Shown here: positions 19,301 to 28,019 of the stretch, in pieces
Layout of the letters: each line of letters opens with the position of its first letter
Position numbering within the stretch: the first letter of the stretch is position 1
NCBI GenBank assembly: GCA_002382805.1
Contig: DGAD01000016.1
Span: 52,711 to 116,710 of the forward strand
Length of the DNA: 64,000 nt
Source: Clostridiales bacterium UBA4039
GTDB taxonomy: Bacteria > Bacillota > Clostridia > Lachnospirales > Vallitaleaceae
Direction of reading: 5' to 3'
Made by a program: the position numbers and the translations under genes
Notes under the pieces: model-generated
What the model was told of the DNA's origin: nothing
Database searches by the model: none
Seen by the model: only the letters and a program-made list of their open reading frames with translations

Positions 19301-19389
19301 CGACATCGATTATTTTTGGAATGCTTCTGTCTTCGGTATTGACACTCATTGTTATACCATGTGGATACTTATTGTTGGTCAAAGAATAA
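16336..19389 (+). CDS. RND-family efflux permease
   Basis: This protein of about 1017 aa repeats the RND pattern twice: a membrane span, a large extracellular porter domain, then five spans. Segments 'GVRSAIVVALPIPLITCIVLGYM', 'MVANGIVVNDNIQLYLQEG' and 'GVVVNNGIVLLDYIKVK' are typical. A GTG start at 16336, after GGAGGTG, overlaps the adaptor gene by 20 bp and gives the usual short cytoplasmic start; longer frames add an untypical extension. The pair probably exports a toxic compound sensed by the TetR regulator. Confidence 0.92.
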   Translation: MAKWSINHKSILALLSIIILIFGGFSLVQMERQENPAVVSPICTIKTIYPGASSQDVEKQIIKLIEDEVGTLSEIKHIESYAMDSVGIIKVTLKDMSDADINTSWDKVREKVDLVKTELPAAAEEPKVETDFTSSYGLIIGISSEQYHYKDMIDNGNMLADAIKKIDTVKAVDIDGAVEEQIVIELNMTKLMTYKISPKTIQQVIQARNINIPGGNLKVDENKVPVQITGEYESIDELKNTIVDVSRESGTPVYLKDIAQVNIVEESDVATTYINGEKGILVGVQYMDGVNVIREEQRVQEVVQSFIDTQLYAGMHMNEVYNEVDFVQESISLFSNNLLSAIFLILIVVLITMGVRSAIVVALPIPLITCIVLGYMYISGIPLHQVSIASLIISLSLMVANGIVVNDNIQLYLQEGKTREQACTDGVEDVKIPILTSTLTTIASFLPLAMMQGSAGKFVNSLPILVAVALIGSLVTSISIVPALGYSLTKSESEVNIQWMAKIKERLHLDHVMNRFQKRYGQVLKRSLAHPKKVLLLFGGIFILSLVIIKTLSIQLFPPVEREQYVLNITTSNSATISNTENICQEIAQVLDQESSVNDFSYKVGDGYMKYYITFFPNDLASNKAQFLIDGTRSEAKNVEKRIQEAVPGVLTNIKYLEINLPSNYPIEVRISGPDINQLRHIAEDMEPYFRSVEGLKNIENNFGYNGYKLNIQVNEEKANMVGISNYEIASTVRMAVNGLEISELKQKDIKKDPLPIILKMEEKNKGEVERLQTIFISSQLTNENIPLTEIATIDTDTSFGKIIRRDGERTITVGAFVNEGYNTNSCMQQLQAKLETYSLPDGYSMVYGGENETSEEAFSSMKVPTVIACILIYLILVFQFGDLREPFLIMGTIPLSFIGIIWGLKIMKYPIGFMALLGGISLMGVVVNNGIVLLDYIKVKVQQEDNRVDAITQACKTRLRPIMIGMITTVISLLPLMISGGALWAPMATSIIFGMLLSSVLTLIVIPCGYLLLVKE

Positions 19390-19465
19390 TTTGGGGAAAA
19401 TTGGACATAGCTACAGATATAGATTAAAATAGAAAGGAGTAAAATTTAATAAGGAGGGGAAAGAA

Positions 19466-20509
19466 TTGGAAGAGGAACAGCAGGTTTTTTATCCAGAGCG
19501 ACGTTTTTTTGCACGTATGTTTGACTTGACGCTATATTCAACCTTGTGGTCGATGATACTTGCCCTTGGATTTCGCATCAATATATCCAAAAGAAGTAGT
19601 GGAGGAGAATTATTAGATTTAGTGGTAACAATGGTGATAATGCTTACACTAGAGCCTCTTTTACTACAGTTGTTTGCAACAACACCAGGAAAGGCTATTC
19701 TTGGACTTCGCCTGACACAAAAAAATGGGGGAAAGCTTTCATACGCCCATGCAGCTGAACGTATGTGGAAGGTTTTTGGAAGTGGAATGGGGTACCATAT
19801 ACCTATTTATAATTTAATTCGACTTTGGAAAAGTTACAAACTATGTGCGCAAAAAATAATATTGCCCTGGGATAAAGAGGTTGCATACACCATTAAGGAC
19901 AGGAAAACATACAGAACGATTCTCTGGATAACTTTATATGCAGGAATAATTGGCGGACTTTTTCTGACCATGTTATCACAACTTATTGCACCAAACACCG
20001 GTGCTTTGACGGTTAAAGAATTTGCAGAAAATCATAATTACTATGCAGCGTACTACGGAATAGATTTTGACAATTCTTTTTTAGATGAAAACGGAAAGTG
20101 GACTAAGAAGCAATCGGATGGAAGTGTAGAGATTCAAATCGGACATACCCAAAATCCAGAGTATCATTTTGAGCTTCGTGAGAGCAAAATCACTCAGGTT
20201 TCCTATTCCGTGAGCCAAACAAAGGGGGAGAAGTGGATTGGTGGATATACTAATCATATGATTATAGATACGCTTGCCTTTGTCGGTGCATTAAATGATG
20301 AAATAATGTTTTCCAAGGTGACCCAACGCATTGTAACACATATTCATCAGAATCCTTTTGAAGATTTTTCGTTTGTTGAATCAGGGGTGAGGGTTACCGG
20401 TGATTATGAATATAAAGGTTATGAACAGGTTTTTGACAACCTGCTAGTACTAGAAGAAGAGGCAGATGAAAATTACTTTGAACTAAACTTTTCCATGAAG
20501 ATAGAGTAA
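19466..20509 (+). CDS. RDD-family membrane protein
   Basis: The N-terminal half has the RDD signature ('ERRFFARMFDLTLYS', then 'TTPGKAILGLRL') and three or four hydrophobic segments. The C-terminal 180 residues are soluble and of unknown type. Translation starts at TTG after AGGAGGGG. RDD proteins are poorly understood, with transport or ion-exchange roles proposed for some. Confidence 0.82.
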   Translation: MEEEQQVFYPERRFFARMFDLTLYSTLWSMILALGFRINISKRSSGGELLDLVVTMVIMLTLEPLLLQLFATTPGKAILGLRLTQKNGGKLSYAHAAERMWKVFGSGMGYHIPIYNLIRLWKSYKLCAQKIILPWDKEVAYTIKDRKTYRTILWITLYAGIIGGLFLTMLSQLIAPNTGALTVKEFAENHNYYAAYYGIDFDNSFLDENGKWTKKQSDGSVEIQIGHTQNPEYHFELRESKITQVSYSVSQTKGEKWIGGYTNHMIIDTLAFVGALNDEIMFSKVTQRIVTHIHQNPFEDFSFVESGVRVTGDYEYKGYEQVFDNLLVLEEEADENYFELNFSMKIE

Positions 20510-20528
20510 AAGGAAAGAAGGGATTTAT

Positions 20529-21569
20529 GTGAGTAAAACAATTGTTACGGTAACTGGTGGAAGTGGCTATATCGCCTCTTGGATTATCCATGATTTGCTA
20601 CAAGAAGGACATGAAGTGCGTACGACAGTTCGAGACAAATCCAAAGTAGAAAAATACAAACATCTTTTAGCACTGGAAGAACAATCACCTGGTACGTTAA
20701 GGGTCTATGAAGCCAACTTAACTCATGAAGGTTCTTTTGACGAAGCGGTTGCAGGAGCACAAATCGTTATACATACAGCGTCACCTTTTTTCTTAGATGA
20801 TAAGAATGACCCGCAAAAAAATTTGATTGATCCTGCAGTTGAGGGAACGAAGAATGTACTTAATGCGGTGAACAAATCAGATACGGTGACGAGAGTAGTG
20901 CTTACAAGTAGCCTTGCAGCAATATATGGGGATAACCAAGATTTGCACAATAGCCGAATAAGTGCCCTTAATGAAGAAATGTGGAACACAACAAGTACAC
21001 TTAAACACAATGCGTATAGTCTATCAAAAACGGAAGCGGAAAAAGTGGCATGGGCAATGGAGAAAGAGCAGCTTCGATGGAGATTAGTCACGATTCATCC
21101 GGGATTTGTGCTAGGTCCATCATTGACCACGCGAAAAGATTCAACGAGTATAGAAACCCTTCTACGTATGTTACGCGGAGACATCAGTATGGGGGCGCCT
21201 GAATTGTCTTTTATCTATTCGGATGTGAGAGATGTGGCAAGAGGACATGTGTTAGCAGCCTTTTCATTAGAAGCAAAAGGACGCTATATTATTGCAAATG
21301 AGGCAGGCGATTTACTCGATCTTAGTCGAATCATCGAGAAAAATTATCCCGCACAATATAAATTGCCAAAGCGATATGTTGCAAAGTGGATTCTGTGGAT
21401 TATCGCACCAACCATTGGTTTTTCTAGAACATATGTCACGAAAAATGTCGGTTATCCTTTAGTTTGTGACCATTCAAAAAGTGTCAAAGATTTAAAAATA
21501 CAGTACATCCCATTGGAAAAGACCGTTGTAGATCATATTGAACAATTAAAAAGGGATAAACTGATATAA
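20529..21569 (+). CDS. Extended SDR, NAD-dependent epimerase/dihydroflavonol-4-reductase-like
   Basis: The Rossmann motif is TGGSGYIAS near the N-terminus and the catalytic YxxxK is present in 'NAYSLSKTEAEK'. Length (346 aa) and the 'VHTASPFF', 'TSSLAAIYG' segments place it in the dihydroflavonol-4-reductase/methylglyoxal-reductase-like group of extended SDRs. It starts at GTG. The substrate is unknown; small aldehydes or ketones are typical. Confidence 0.88.
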   Translation: MSKTIVTVTGGSGYIASWIIHDLLQEGHEVRTTVRDKSKVEKYKHLLALEEQSPGTLRVYEANLTHEGSFDEAVAGAQIVIHTASPFFLDDKNDPQKNLIDPAVEGTKNVLNAVNKSDTVTRVVLTSSLAAIYGDNQDLHNSRISALNEEMWNTTSTLKHNAYSLSKTEAEKVAWAMEKEQLRWRLVTIHPGFVLGPSLTTRKDSTSIETLLRMLRGDISMGAPELSFIYSDVRDVARGHVLAAFSLEAKGRYIIANEAGDLLDLSRIIEKNYPAQYKLPKRYVAKWILWIIAPTIGFSRTYVTKNVGYPLVCDHSKSVKDLKIQYIPLEKTVVDHIEQLKRDKLI

Positions 21570-21587
21570 AGGTTTATCAACAGAGGA

Positions 21588-21632
21588 AGCATATTTTTAA
21601 CAAAAACAGTTGTTAGGAGTATGCTTTTTATA
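21588..21632 (+). terminator. Probable terminator after the SDR gene
   Basis: AAGCATA and TATGCTT enclose an inner TAACA/TGTTA pairing, followed by TTTTTATA. It separates the SDR gene from the ascorbate locus. Confidence 0.6.
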
Positions 21633-21754
21633 ATGCATATCGTCCTTAAAGAATCCTATATCAAGTGAACATATGTGCAAAAAAGTTGTATATGTGTACA
21701 AATGTATAAAAAGGTTGTAACATGTATATATACAGTTTTAAAGGAGATGAAAAC

Positions 21755-22780
21755 ATGCAAAAACATATTATTGATGAGATTTTTAAATGTTACTCAGTTA
21801 ACGCGATTGAGATTCAAGGAGAACCACATTTGATTTACGCAGCAGAAGGGGTGGGCTCGTGTCAAATCTATTCCGGTGAGCAGTTTAAAACAAAAAAAGT
21901 GCTTTGGGAAGGTGGCGGCGGAACAATGTCCATTGTTGCAGTACCTGACTATGAAGGGTACTTTTTTGCATCAAAAGGCTTTTATTCTATGGTGGATTCA
22001 GAGACGAGCGCAGTGTATTTAATTCGTTATGAGCAAGGGCAGTTCAAGGAAGAAAAGATTTTTGATATTCCTTATCTACATCGGTTTGATATTATTGAAA
22101 GTGAGAACTGTAGGTATTTTATTGGATGTACACTGCATTCGGGGAAAAAGGACAAGGAAGATTGGAGCCATCCAGGCAAGATTTTTATAGCAACACTACC
22201 AAAAGATTTAGACCAAAAGATTGATGTAGAGCTTAGTGTATTAAAAGAAGGATTAACCAAAAACCATGGATTTAACCGAGGGCGCTGGAGAGGTCAAGAC
22301 GTTGTATTTGTGGCATCGGAAGAAGGGGTGATGGCCGTTATACCACCAATAAAGGGTGAAAACTGGGCGACAGAGCAGATTTTTAATCATCCGGTCAGTG
22401 ATGTTGCAGCAATTGATATTGATGGAGACGGAGAGCTTGAGTTTGCATTGCTTAGTCCCTTCCATGGCAATCAGATGCATATTATGAAGCAAGGGGAACA
22501 AGGATATGAAAGTGTATATACGTATCCTATAACTATGGATTTTTATCATGCGATATTTGCTGGGCAAATTTATGGAAAGCCAGCATTTGTTCTTGGGGCA
22601 CGTAAAGATGAACAACAACTATATATGGTGCAATACCATCAAGAAGAAGGCTTTAAAGCTACTTTACTCGATCAACATGTTGGTTCAAGCAATGTGCGAA
22701 TCATACATATTAATGGCAAGGATTATGTAATGTCAGCAAATCGTCAGATTGGTGAAGCTGCATTATACGCTATGAATTAA
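21755..22780 (+). CDS. FG-GAP/beta-propeller-like protein of the ascorbate locus
   Basis: The protein of 341 aa lacks a signal peptide. Several four-strand-like repeats and an FG-GAP-type calcium-binding motif, 'AIDIDGDGELEFALLSP', suggest a beta-propeller. The ATG at 21755 has AAAGGAGA upstream; an earlier in-frame start at 21722 lacks a site. It lies just upstream of the ulaA promoter and is plausibly part of sugar-acid or lactone metabolism, but its reaction is unknown. Confidence 0.6.
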   Translation: MQKHIIDEIFKCYSVNAIEIQGEPHLIYAAEGVGSCQIYSGEQFKTKKVLWEGGGGTMSIVAVPDYEGYFFASKGFYSMVDSETSAVYLIRYEQGQFKEEKIFDIPYLHRFDIIESENCRYFIGCTLHSGKKDKEDWSHPGKIFIATLPKDLDQKIDVELSVLKEGLTKNHGFNRGRWRGQDVVFVASEEGVMAVIPPIKGENWATEQIFNHPVSDVAAIDIDGDGELEFALLSPFHGNQMHIMKQGEQGYESVYTYPITMDFYHAIFAGQIYGKPAFVLGARKDEQQLYMVQYHQEEGFKATLLDQHVGSSNVRIIHINGKDYVMSANRQIGEAALYAMN

Positions 22781-22842
22781 GCTAAATACCTAAAAAAAGT
22801 ACTAATAAAATGTATATATATACTAAATACACAAAAAAATAA

Positions 22843-22856
22843 TGAACAAACGTTCA
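22843..22856. promoter_or_regulatory. Candidate SorC-type operator
   Basis: TGAACAAACGTTCA has 5-bp inverted arms. It resembles the ATTGAACAAAATTTCAAT operator known for B. subtilis DeoR, a SorC-family protein, and a SorC-family regulator is encoded in this operon at 28020. It lies 15 bp upstream of the -35 box. The GAAC-N4-GTTC core also fits a LexA box, so the assignment is tentative. Confidence 0.5.
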
Positions 22857-22871
22857 AAAGATTATATTTTA

Positions 22872-22900
22872 TAGACATATGTTCCATGCATTGCTATAAT
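22872..22900 (+). promoter_or_regulatory. Promoter of the ula operon
   Basis: TAGACA and TATAAT are separated by 17 bp, and ulaA starts 56 bases downstream of the -10 box. Confidence 0.7.
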
Positions 22901-22956
22901 TATATTATCAAAAGACGTCTGAATGAAAAAAAATTAAGTATTGAAAGGGGTACAAC

Positions 22957-24393
22957 ATGGAGTTCGTATTAAATTTATTCTTAGCCTTTATCAACAAATT
23001 TTTGGGGCAAGCGCCACTTTTGCTTGGTACAGTCGTTTTTATAGGATATATGTTACTTGGAAAAAAATGGTATGAATCTTTGGCTGGATTTATCAAAACA
23101 TTTGTCGGATTTAAGATTCTTCAAGTAGGAACGGGAGGCTTGGTTGGAACATTTCGCCCGATTATCAATAGTTTATCTGAACGTTATGGAATAGAAGCAT
23201 TAGTTATTGATCCATACTTTGGACAAACTTCAGGAACAGAATTTTTAGATTCGGTTAATTCCTTAGCATTTGTTGGGTATGTTATGATGATTGCATTTGC
23301 CTTTAATATCTTACTCGTTGCATTTAGGAAAATAACAAAGATAAGAACACTGTTTATTACCGGACATATTATGTATCAGCAGTCGGCAGTATTGCTTTGG
23401 GCGCTATATTGGGTTATTGAAGGTGCAGGAGGCGAACCGGTTTCACCGTTTTTACTTGTGATTACAGGATTACTTATGGGAACATATTGGTCTGTTATGT
23501 CAAATCTAATTATTGAGGCAACACAAGAAGTGACAGATGGCGCAGGGTTTACGATTGGGCATCAGCAGATGTTTGGTGCATGGATTGCATATCGATTAGG
23601 TGGAAAACTTGGAAACAAAGAACATGACGTCAATCGTATTGAAGCTCCTGGATTCTTGTCTATTCTTAATGATAACGTTGTTGCAAACTCATTAATTATG
23701 ACGGCGTTTGTCGGAACTATAATGGTTATATTAGGCAAAGATACCTTTGAGTACAACGAAAATAATTATTATTTTGCAACCTATGTTTGGGAAACATGTG
23801 CATATTTTGCGGTATACATTACCATATTGTTGACAGGTGTTCGTATGTTTGTTGCAGAATTGACAGCATCTTTTCAAGGGATCTCTGATAAAATCCTTCA
23901 AGGTTCAGTTCCAGCGGTAGATTGTGCAGTTACCTTTGGATTTTCACCTCAAGCTCCTTCTTACGGCTTTATCTTTGGATTCTTTGGTCAGATCATTGCA
24001 ATCTTTACATTAATATTGATAAAATCTCCAGTTCTAATTATTGCAGGATTCATTTGCTTGTTCTTTGACAATGGAACATTAGCTGTTTTTGCCAACAAAG
24101 CCGGAGGACGCCGTGCTGCAGCAATCATTCCTTTTATTGCAGGACTCATTCAAGTATTTGGTTCGGCGTGGGTACTTAGCTTTTTAACTGGACCTGACCA
24201 AGTTATCGGATGGATGGGAATGTTTGACTGGGCAACATTATTTGCTGGAACAACGGTTTTATCCCACTATCTTGGAATTATTGTTCCGATTGTATTAATA
24301 CCTCTATTATTAATCATCCCTCAATTGCAATATAGACGTCACAAAGCGACTTATTTTACAACGATGCGAGATGAAGTGAACAATCTTAACTAA
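22957..24393 (+). CDS. ulaA: PTS ascorbate transporter subunit IIC
   Basis: This 478-aa protein has about eleven hydrophobic segments and the SgaT/UlaA pattern ('GGLVGTFRPIINSLSERYGI', 'GFTIGHQQMFGAWIAYRLGGKLG'). It is the membrane channel that takes up L-ascorbate and phosphorylates it at C6 together with IIA and IIB, both encoded in this operon. The ribosome site is GAAAGGGG. Confidence 0.93.
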   Translation: MEFVLNLFLAFINKFLGQAPLLLGTVVFIGYMLLGKKWYESLAGFIKTFVGFKILQVGTGGLVGTFRPIINSLSERYGIEALVIDPYFGQTSGTEFLDSVNSLAFVGYVMMIAFAFNILLVAFRKITKIRTLFITGHIMYQQSAVLLWALYWVIEGAGGEPVSPFLLVITGLLMGTYWSVMSNLIIEATQEVTDGAGFTIGHQQMFGAWIAYRLGGKLGNKEHDVNRIEAPGFLSILNDNVVANSLIMTAFVGTIMVILGKDTFEYNENNYYFATYVWETCAYFAVYITILLTGVRMFVAELTASFQGISDKILQGSVPAVDCAVTFGFSPQAPSYGFIFGFFGQIIAIFTLILIKSPVLIIAGFICLFFDNGTLAVFANKAGGRRAAAIIPFIAGLIQVFGSAWVLSFLTGPDQVIGWMGMFDWATLFAGTTVLSHYLGIIVPIVLIPLLLIIPQLQYRRHKATYFTTMRDEVNNLN

Positions 24394-24417
24394 GTGATTA
24401 TAGGAATATAAAACTAT

Positions 24418-24466
24418 TCATAGTACGTAGGCCGCCTTACAATGACGGGGAGGCCTATAGTGCTAT
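24418..24466 (+). other. Intercistronic hairpin between ulaA and the IIA gene
   Basis: ATAGTAC-G-TAGGCC pairs with GGCCTATAGTGCTAT around an 18-base loop. No U tract follows, so a role in mRNA stability or differential expression is more likely than termination. Confidence 0.55.
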
Positions 24467-24539
24467 AGAAGGATGAACAAAAATTCAGAAAATTATAAAA
24501 AGCGGACAAATGTAACAAAGGTGACAAATGGAGGAAGCT

Positions 24540-24983
24540 ATGATTAAAGGATTTACATTAACAAAAGACTATATTCAGTTTGTAGAAGGATTTGAACATT
24601 GGGAAGAGGCAGTGAAACAATCGGCACAGCCGTTATTAAAACATGGACATATTAAGCAATCCTATATTGATGGCATGATTGAATCGGTTAACGAATATGG
24701 ACCGTATATAGTTATTGCACCAAGAATTGCCTTGCCTCATGCAAGACCGGAGATGGGGTCGGTTTCTGTAGGCTATAGCGTTATGCTAAGCAAAAAACCG
24801 GTAAGCTTTATGGAAGATAATAGTAGTGATGCAGAATTGTTTATTGCATTGTCTTGTGTAGATGCAGATACACATTTACAAATGCTTCAAGAAATTGTAG
24901 AGATTTTATCCGATGATCAAAAACAAAGCAGTCTGTTTAACGCAAAAACAGTTGATGACGTTTTGAAAGTATTTAATGAATAA
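24540..24983 (+). CDS. ulaC: PTS ascorbate transporter subunit IIA
   Basis: This protein of 147 aa carries the PTS EIIA type-2 motif 'RIALPHARPE', with the phosphorylated histidine at about residue 67, and 'LLQEIVEILSDD'-type C-terminal helices. The ATG at 24540 has GGAGG five bases upstream; the earlier ATG at 24528 contains that site within its frame. It passes phosphate from HPr to the IIB protein. Confidence 0.9.
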   Translation: MIKGFTLTKDYIQFVEGFEHWEEAVKQSAQPLLKHGHIKQSYIDGMIESVNEYGPYIVIAPRIALPHARPEMGSVSVGYSVMLSKKPVSFMEDNSSDAELFIALSCVDADTHLQMLQEIVEILSDDQKQSSLFNAKTVDDVLKVFNE

Positions 24984-25026
24984 CGCAGCGAGTCTAGAAA
25001 ATGTTATAATATAAGAAAGGAAAACA

Positions 25027-26094
25027 ATGATGAGTAAAATTAATGAAATTACAAGAGAGAGTTGGATTTTAAGCACATTTCCTGAATGGGGGACATGGTT
25101 AAATGAAGAAATTGAAAATACAAAAGTAGAACCTGGAACTTTTTCAATGTGGTGGCTTGGGTGTACAGGTATCTGGTTAAAGTCAGAGGGTAATGCGAAT
25201 TTATGTGTGGATCTTTGGGTAAAAACAGGTAAAAAAAGTCATGGTAATGGGTTGATGAAAGAACAGCACCAACATCAACGAATGATTGGATGTGTTGAGC
25301 TCCAACCAAACCTTAGAAATGTTCCGGTTGTGATTGATCCGTTTATGATTAAAGAAATTGACGCTGTACTTTCAACCCATGATCATGGCGATCATATTGA
25401 TGAAAATGTTGCGGCGGCAGTTTGCCAAAATACAGATGCATCTGTAAAATTTATCGGGCCCAAAGCGTGTACTGACTTGTGGAGAGCATGGGGAGTGCCA
25501 GAGGAACGTTTAGTTACGTTAAAACCGGGAGATACTTATAAAGTCAAAGATGTTGAGATTGTCGCATTGGACTCTTTTGATCGAACAGAATTAGTTACAG
25601 CGCCTAAAGGAGTAACACTTAAGGGAAAAATGCCACAGGAGATGGATGATTTAGCTTTGAATTACCTATTCAAAACACCAGGAGGCAATTTGTACCATAG
25701 CGGTGATTCCCATTACTCCAATTACTTTGCAAAGCATGGAAACGAACATGAGATTGACGTAGCTCTAGGTTCATTTGGCGAAAACCCACGAGGAATGACA
25801 GATAAATTAACGGCAGAAGGTATTTTGCGTATGGCGGAGTGCTTAAAGACCAAAGTTGTTATACCGATTCATCATGATATTTGGACAAATTTTATGGCGG
25901 ACCCCAAAGAGATTACAACCTTGTGGCACATGAAAAAAGACCGATTAAAGTACAAGTTTAAACCCTATATTTGGCAAGTAGGAGGTAAGTTTACTTGGCC
26001 AACCGATAAAGATGGAATGGAATACATGTATGACAGAGGTTTTCACGATGCATTTGCGATTGAACCGGACCTGCCATTTAAAACTTTATTATAA
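25027..26094 (+). CDS. ulaG: L-ascorbate-6-phosphate lactonase
   Basis: The metallo-beta-lactamase motif '[10 protein letters not shown]' and a length of 355 aa match UlaG (354 aa in E. coli). Further metal-binding residues appear in '[10 protein letters not shown]' and '[12 protein letters not shown]'. The enzyme opens the lactone of L-ascorbate 6-phosphate to 3-keto-L-gulonate 6-phosphate. A second ATG immediately after the first makes the start uncertain by one codon. Confidence 0.93.
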   Translation: MMSKINEITRESWILSTFPEWGTWLNEEIENTKVEPGTFSMWWLGCTGIWLKSEGNANLCVDLWVKTGKKSHGNGLMKEQHQHQRMIGCVELQPNLRNVPVVIDPFMIKEIDAVLSTHDHGDHIDENVAAAVCQNTDASVKFIGPKACTDLWRAWGVPEERLVTLKPGDTYKVKDVEIVALDSFDRTELVTAPKGVTLKGKMPQEMDDLALNYLFKTPGGNLYHSGDSHYSNYFAKHGNEHEIDVALGSFGENPRGMTDKLTAEGILRMAECLKTKVVIPIHHDIWTNFMADPKEITTLWHMKKDRLKYKFKPYIWQVGGKFTWPTDKDGMEYMYDRGFHDAFAIEPDLPFKTLL

Positions 26095-26127
26095 TAGTAA
26101 ATGTAATCAAATAAGGAGGAAGAAACG

Positions 26128-26409
26128 ATGTTAAAAGTATTAGCTGCGTGTGGAAATGGAATGGGATCAAGTTTAATTATAAAAATGAAGATTGAAAAGG
26201 TACTTAAGGCAATGAATTTGCAATGTGAAGTACATCATGCTAGTGTGGGTCAAGCAAAATCCGATGTAAGGCACTATGACCTTATTCTTGTGTCTGAGAC
26301 ACTCGCCGGCGAGTTTACAAATCTTGGAAATGCCAAAGTAGTGGGATTAAAAAATCTTCTATCGGAGGAAGAAATTAAGACAAAAGTTGAACAGGCATTA
26401 AATCAATAA
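26128..26409 (+). CDS. ulaB: PTS ascorbate transporter subunit IIB
   Basis: This 93-aa protein has the lactose/ascorbate IIB P-loop-like motif 'CGNGMGSS', with the phosphocysteine at Cys8. It transfers phosphate from IIA to the sugar bound by UlaA. The ribosome site is AAGGAGG. Confidence 0.93.
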   Translation: MLKVLAACGNGMGSSLIIKMKIEKVLKAMNLQCEVHHASVGQAKSDVRHYDLILVSETLAGEFTNLGNAKVVGLKNLLSEEEIKTKVEQALNQ

Positions 26410-26419
26410 CGGAGGAATC

Positions 26420-27289
26420 ATGTTTAAATTAAGCGATAATCCAATAGGGATTTATGAAAAAGCCATTCCAAATAAATTTGATTGGGCTACAAAAATAAAA
26501 ATTGCAAAAGCAGCAGGATATGAGTTCATTGAAATGTCGATTGATGAAAGTGATGAACGTCTATACCGTCTTGAGTGGAGCAAAGAAAAACGCGAGTATA
26601 TCAAAAAACTCTTAGCAGATAATGATTTTTATATTAATTCAATATGTCTAAGTGGGCACCGCAGGTATCCTTTTGGAAGTCGAAACAATCAAGTACGTAA
26701 AAAAGCCTTTGATATTATGGATAAAGCAATTGAATTAGCAAAAGATCTTGGAGTTCGAAATATACAGCTTGCAGGCTATGATGTATATTATGAACAATCA
26801 GATGATGTAACAGTACAGCTTTTTATTGACGGATTAAAGTATGCAACCAAAAAAGCAGCAAGTGCAAATGTTATGCTATCAATAGAAATTATGGATACCC
26901 CATTTATAGGAACCATTACTCGGTGTATGCGCTTCATTAATGAAGTGCATTCTCCGTGGTTGCAAATTTATCCGGATTTTGGAAACTTGAGCCAGTGGAC
27001 AGATGAACCGGAACAAGAACTTGCTAGAGGAATCAACCATATTGTGGGAATACATTTAAAAGATACAAAAAAAGGTGTTTTTAAATGTGTTCCCTTTGGA
27101 GAGGGAACTGTTGATTTTCAAAAACTTTTTCAAAAACTTGATGAATTGGAATTTCAGGGACCCTTTCTTGTAGAAATGTGGGCAGATAACGAGTTGGACA
27201 TGACCGTTGAAGAAAGTATAAAATATATTAACGAGGCCAAAGAGTGGCTTATTAAGAAAGCAGGGGATCGATTTTATGCAAATGCCTAA
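26420..27289 (+). CDS. ulaE: L-xylulose/L-ribulose-5-phosphate 3-epimerase
   Basis: This 289-aa TIM-barrel protein matches UlaE/SgbU ('[19 protein letters not shown]', '[12 protein letters not shown]', '[14 protein letters not shown]', '[18 protein letters not shown]'), with the conserved Glu, Asp, His and Glu metal ligands in place. It converts L-xylulose 5-phosphate to L-ribulose 5-phosphate. The gene overlaps the next by 14 bp. Confidence 0.93.
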   Translation: MFKLSDNPIGIYEKAIPNKFDWATKIKIAKAAGYEFIEMSIDESDERLYRLEWSKEKREYIKKLLADNDFYINSICLSGHRRYPFGSRNNQVRKKAFDIMDKAIELAKDLGVRNIQLAGYDVYYEQSDDVTVQLFIDGLKYATKKAASANVMLSIEIMDTPFIGTITRCMRFINEVHSPWLQIYPDFGNLSQWTDEPEQELARGINHIVGIHLKDTKKGVFKCVPFGEGTVDFQKLFQKLDELEFQGPFLVEMWADNELDMTVEESIKYINEAKEWLIKKAGDRFYANA

Positions 27290-27992
27290 GCATATCGAAG
27301 CGCTAAAAGTACAAGTATTTGAAGCGAATTTAGAGCTGGTTAAACAAGGACTAGTTATTTATACATGGGGAAATGTAAGTGGCATTGACCGAGAGACCGG
27401 TCTTGTCGTGATTAAACCCAGCGGAATTGATTATGAAACAATGACAGCAAAAGATATGGTTGTCATTAATCTTGAGGGGGAAATTATTGAAGGAAACATG
27501 AAACCTTCTTCAGATACACCAACACATCTTGCTCTTTATCGAAAATATGATAAAATTAATAGTATAGTACATACGCATTCAGAGTGGGCAACGTCTTGGG
27601 CGCAAGCTGGAAGGGATATTGCGTGTTATGGAACGACACACGCAGATTATTTTTATGGTGCTATTGCCTGCACGCGAGCGCTTAGTGACCAAGAAATTAA
27701 CGGGGCATATGAGTTAAATACGGGCGCTGTGATTATTGAAACTATTGAACAGCGTCAGATACTGCCAATGGAGGTTCCGGGGATAATTGTTTTTAATCAT
27801 GGTCCGTTTGCTTGGGGGAAGACTCCGGCAGATGCCGTACATAATGCAAAGGTAATGGAAGAAGTTGCAAAGATGGCCTTTCGCTCTGAGCAATTAAATC
27901 CAAACTTAAAGCCTGTTAATCAAGTACTATTGGATAAACATTATCTGCGTAAGCACGGCAAGAATGCCTATTATGGTCAAGACAATAAATAA
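27276..27992 (+). CDS. ulaF: L-ribulose-5-phosphate 4-epimerase
   Basis: This 238-aa class II aldolase/AraD-family protein has '[13 protein letters not shown]', 'KPSGIDYE' and the zinc-binding '[13 protein letters not shown]', with a third histidine in 'FNHGPFAWG'. It converts L-ribulose 5-phosphate to D-xylulose 5-phosphate, feeding the pentose phosphate pathway. UlaF rather than AraD is chosen from context. Confidence 0.93.
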   Translation: MQMPKHIEALKVQVFEANLELVKQGLVIYTWGNVSGIDRETGLVVIKPSGIDYETMTAKDMVVINLEGEIIEGNMKPSSDTPTHLALYRKYDKINSIVHTHSEWATSWAQAGRDIACYGTTHADYFYGAIACTRALSDQEINGAYELNTGAVIIETIEQRQILPMEVPGIIVFNHGPFAWGKTPADAVHNAKVMEEVAKMAFRSEQLNPNLKPVNQVLLDKHYLRKHGKNAYYGQDNK

Positions 27993-28019
27993 AAGACTAC
28001 TTTTGAGTGAGGTGAAACA

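Noticed and set aside
22843..22856. LexA box controlling the ascorbate operon
   Set aside because: The core fits GAAC-N4-GTTC, but a SorC-family regulator in the operon and the likeness to DeoR sites give a better explanation.
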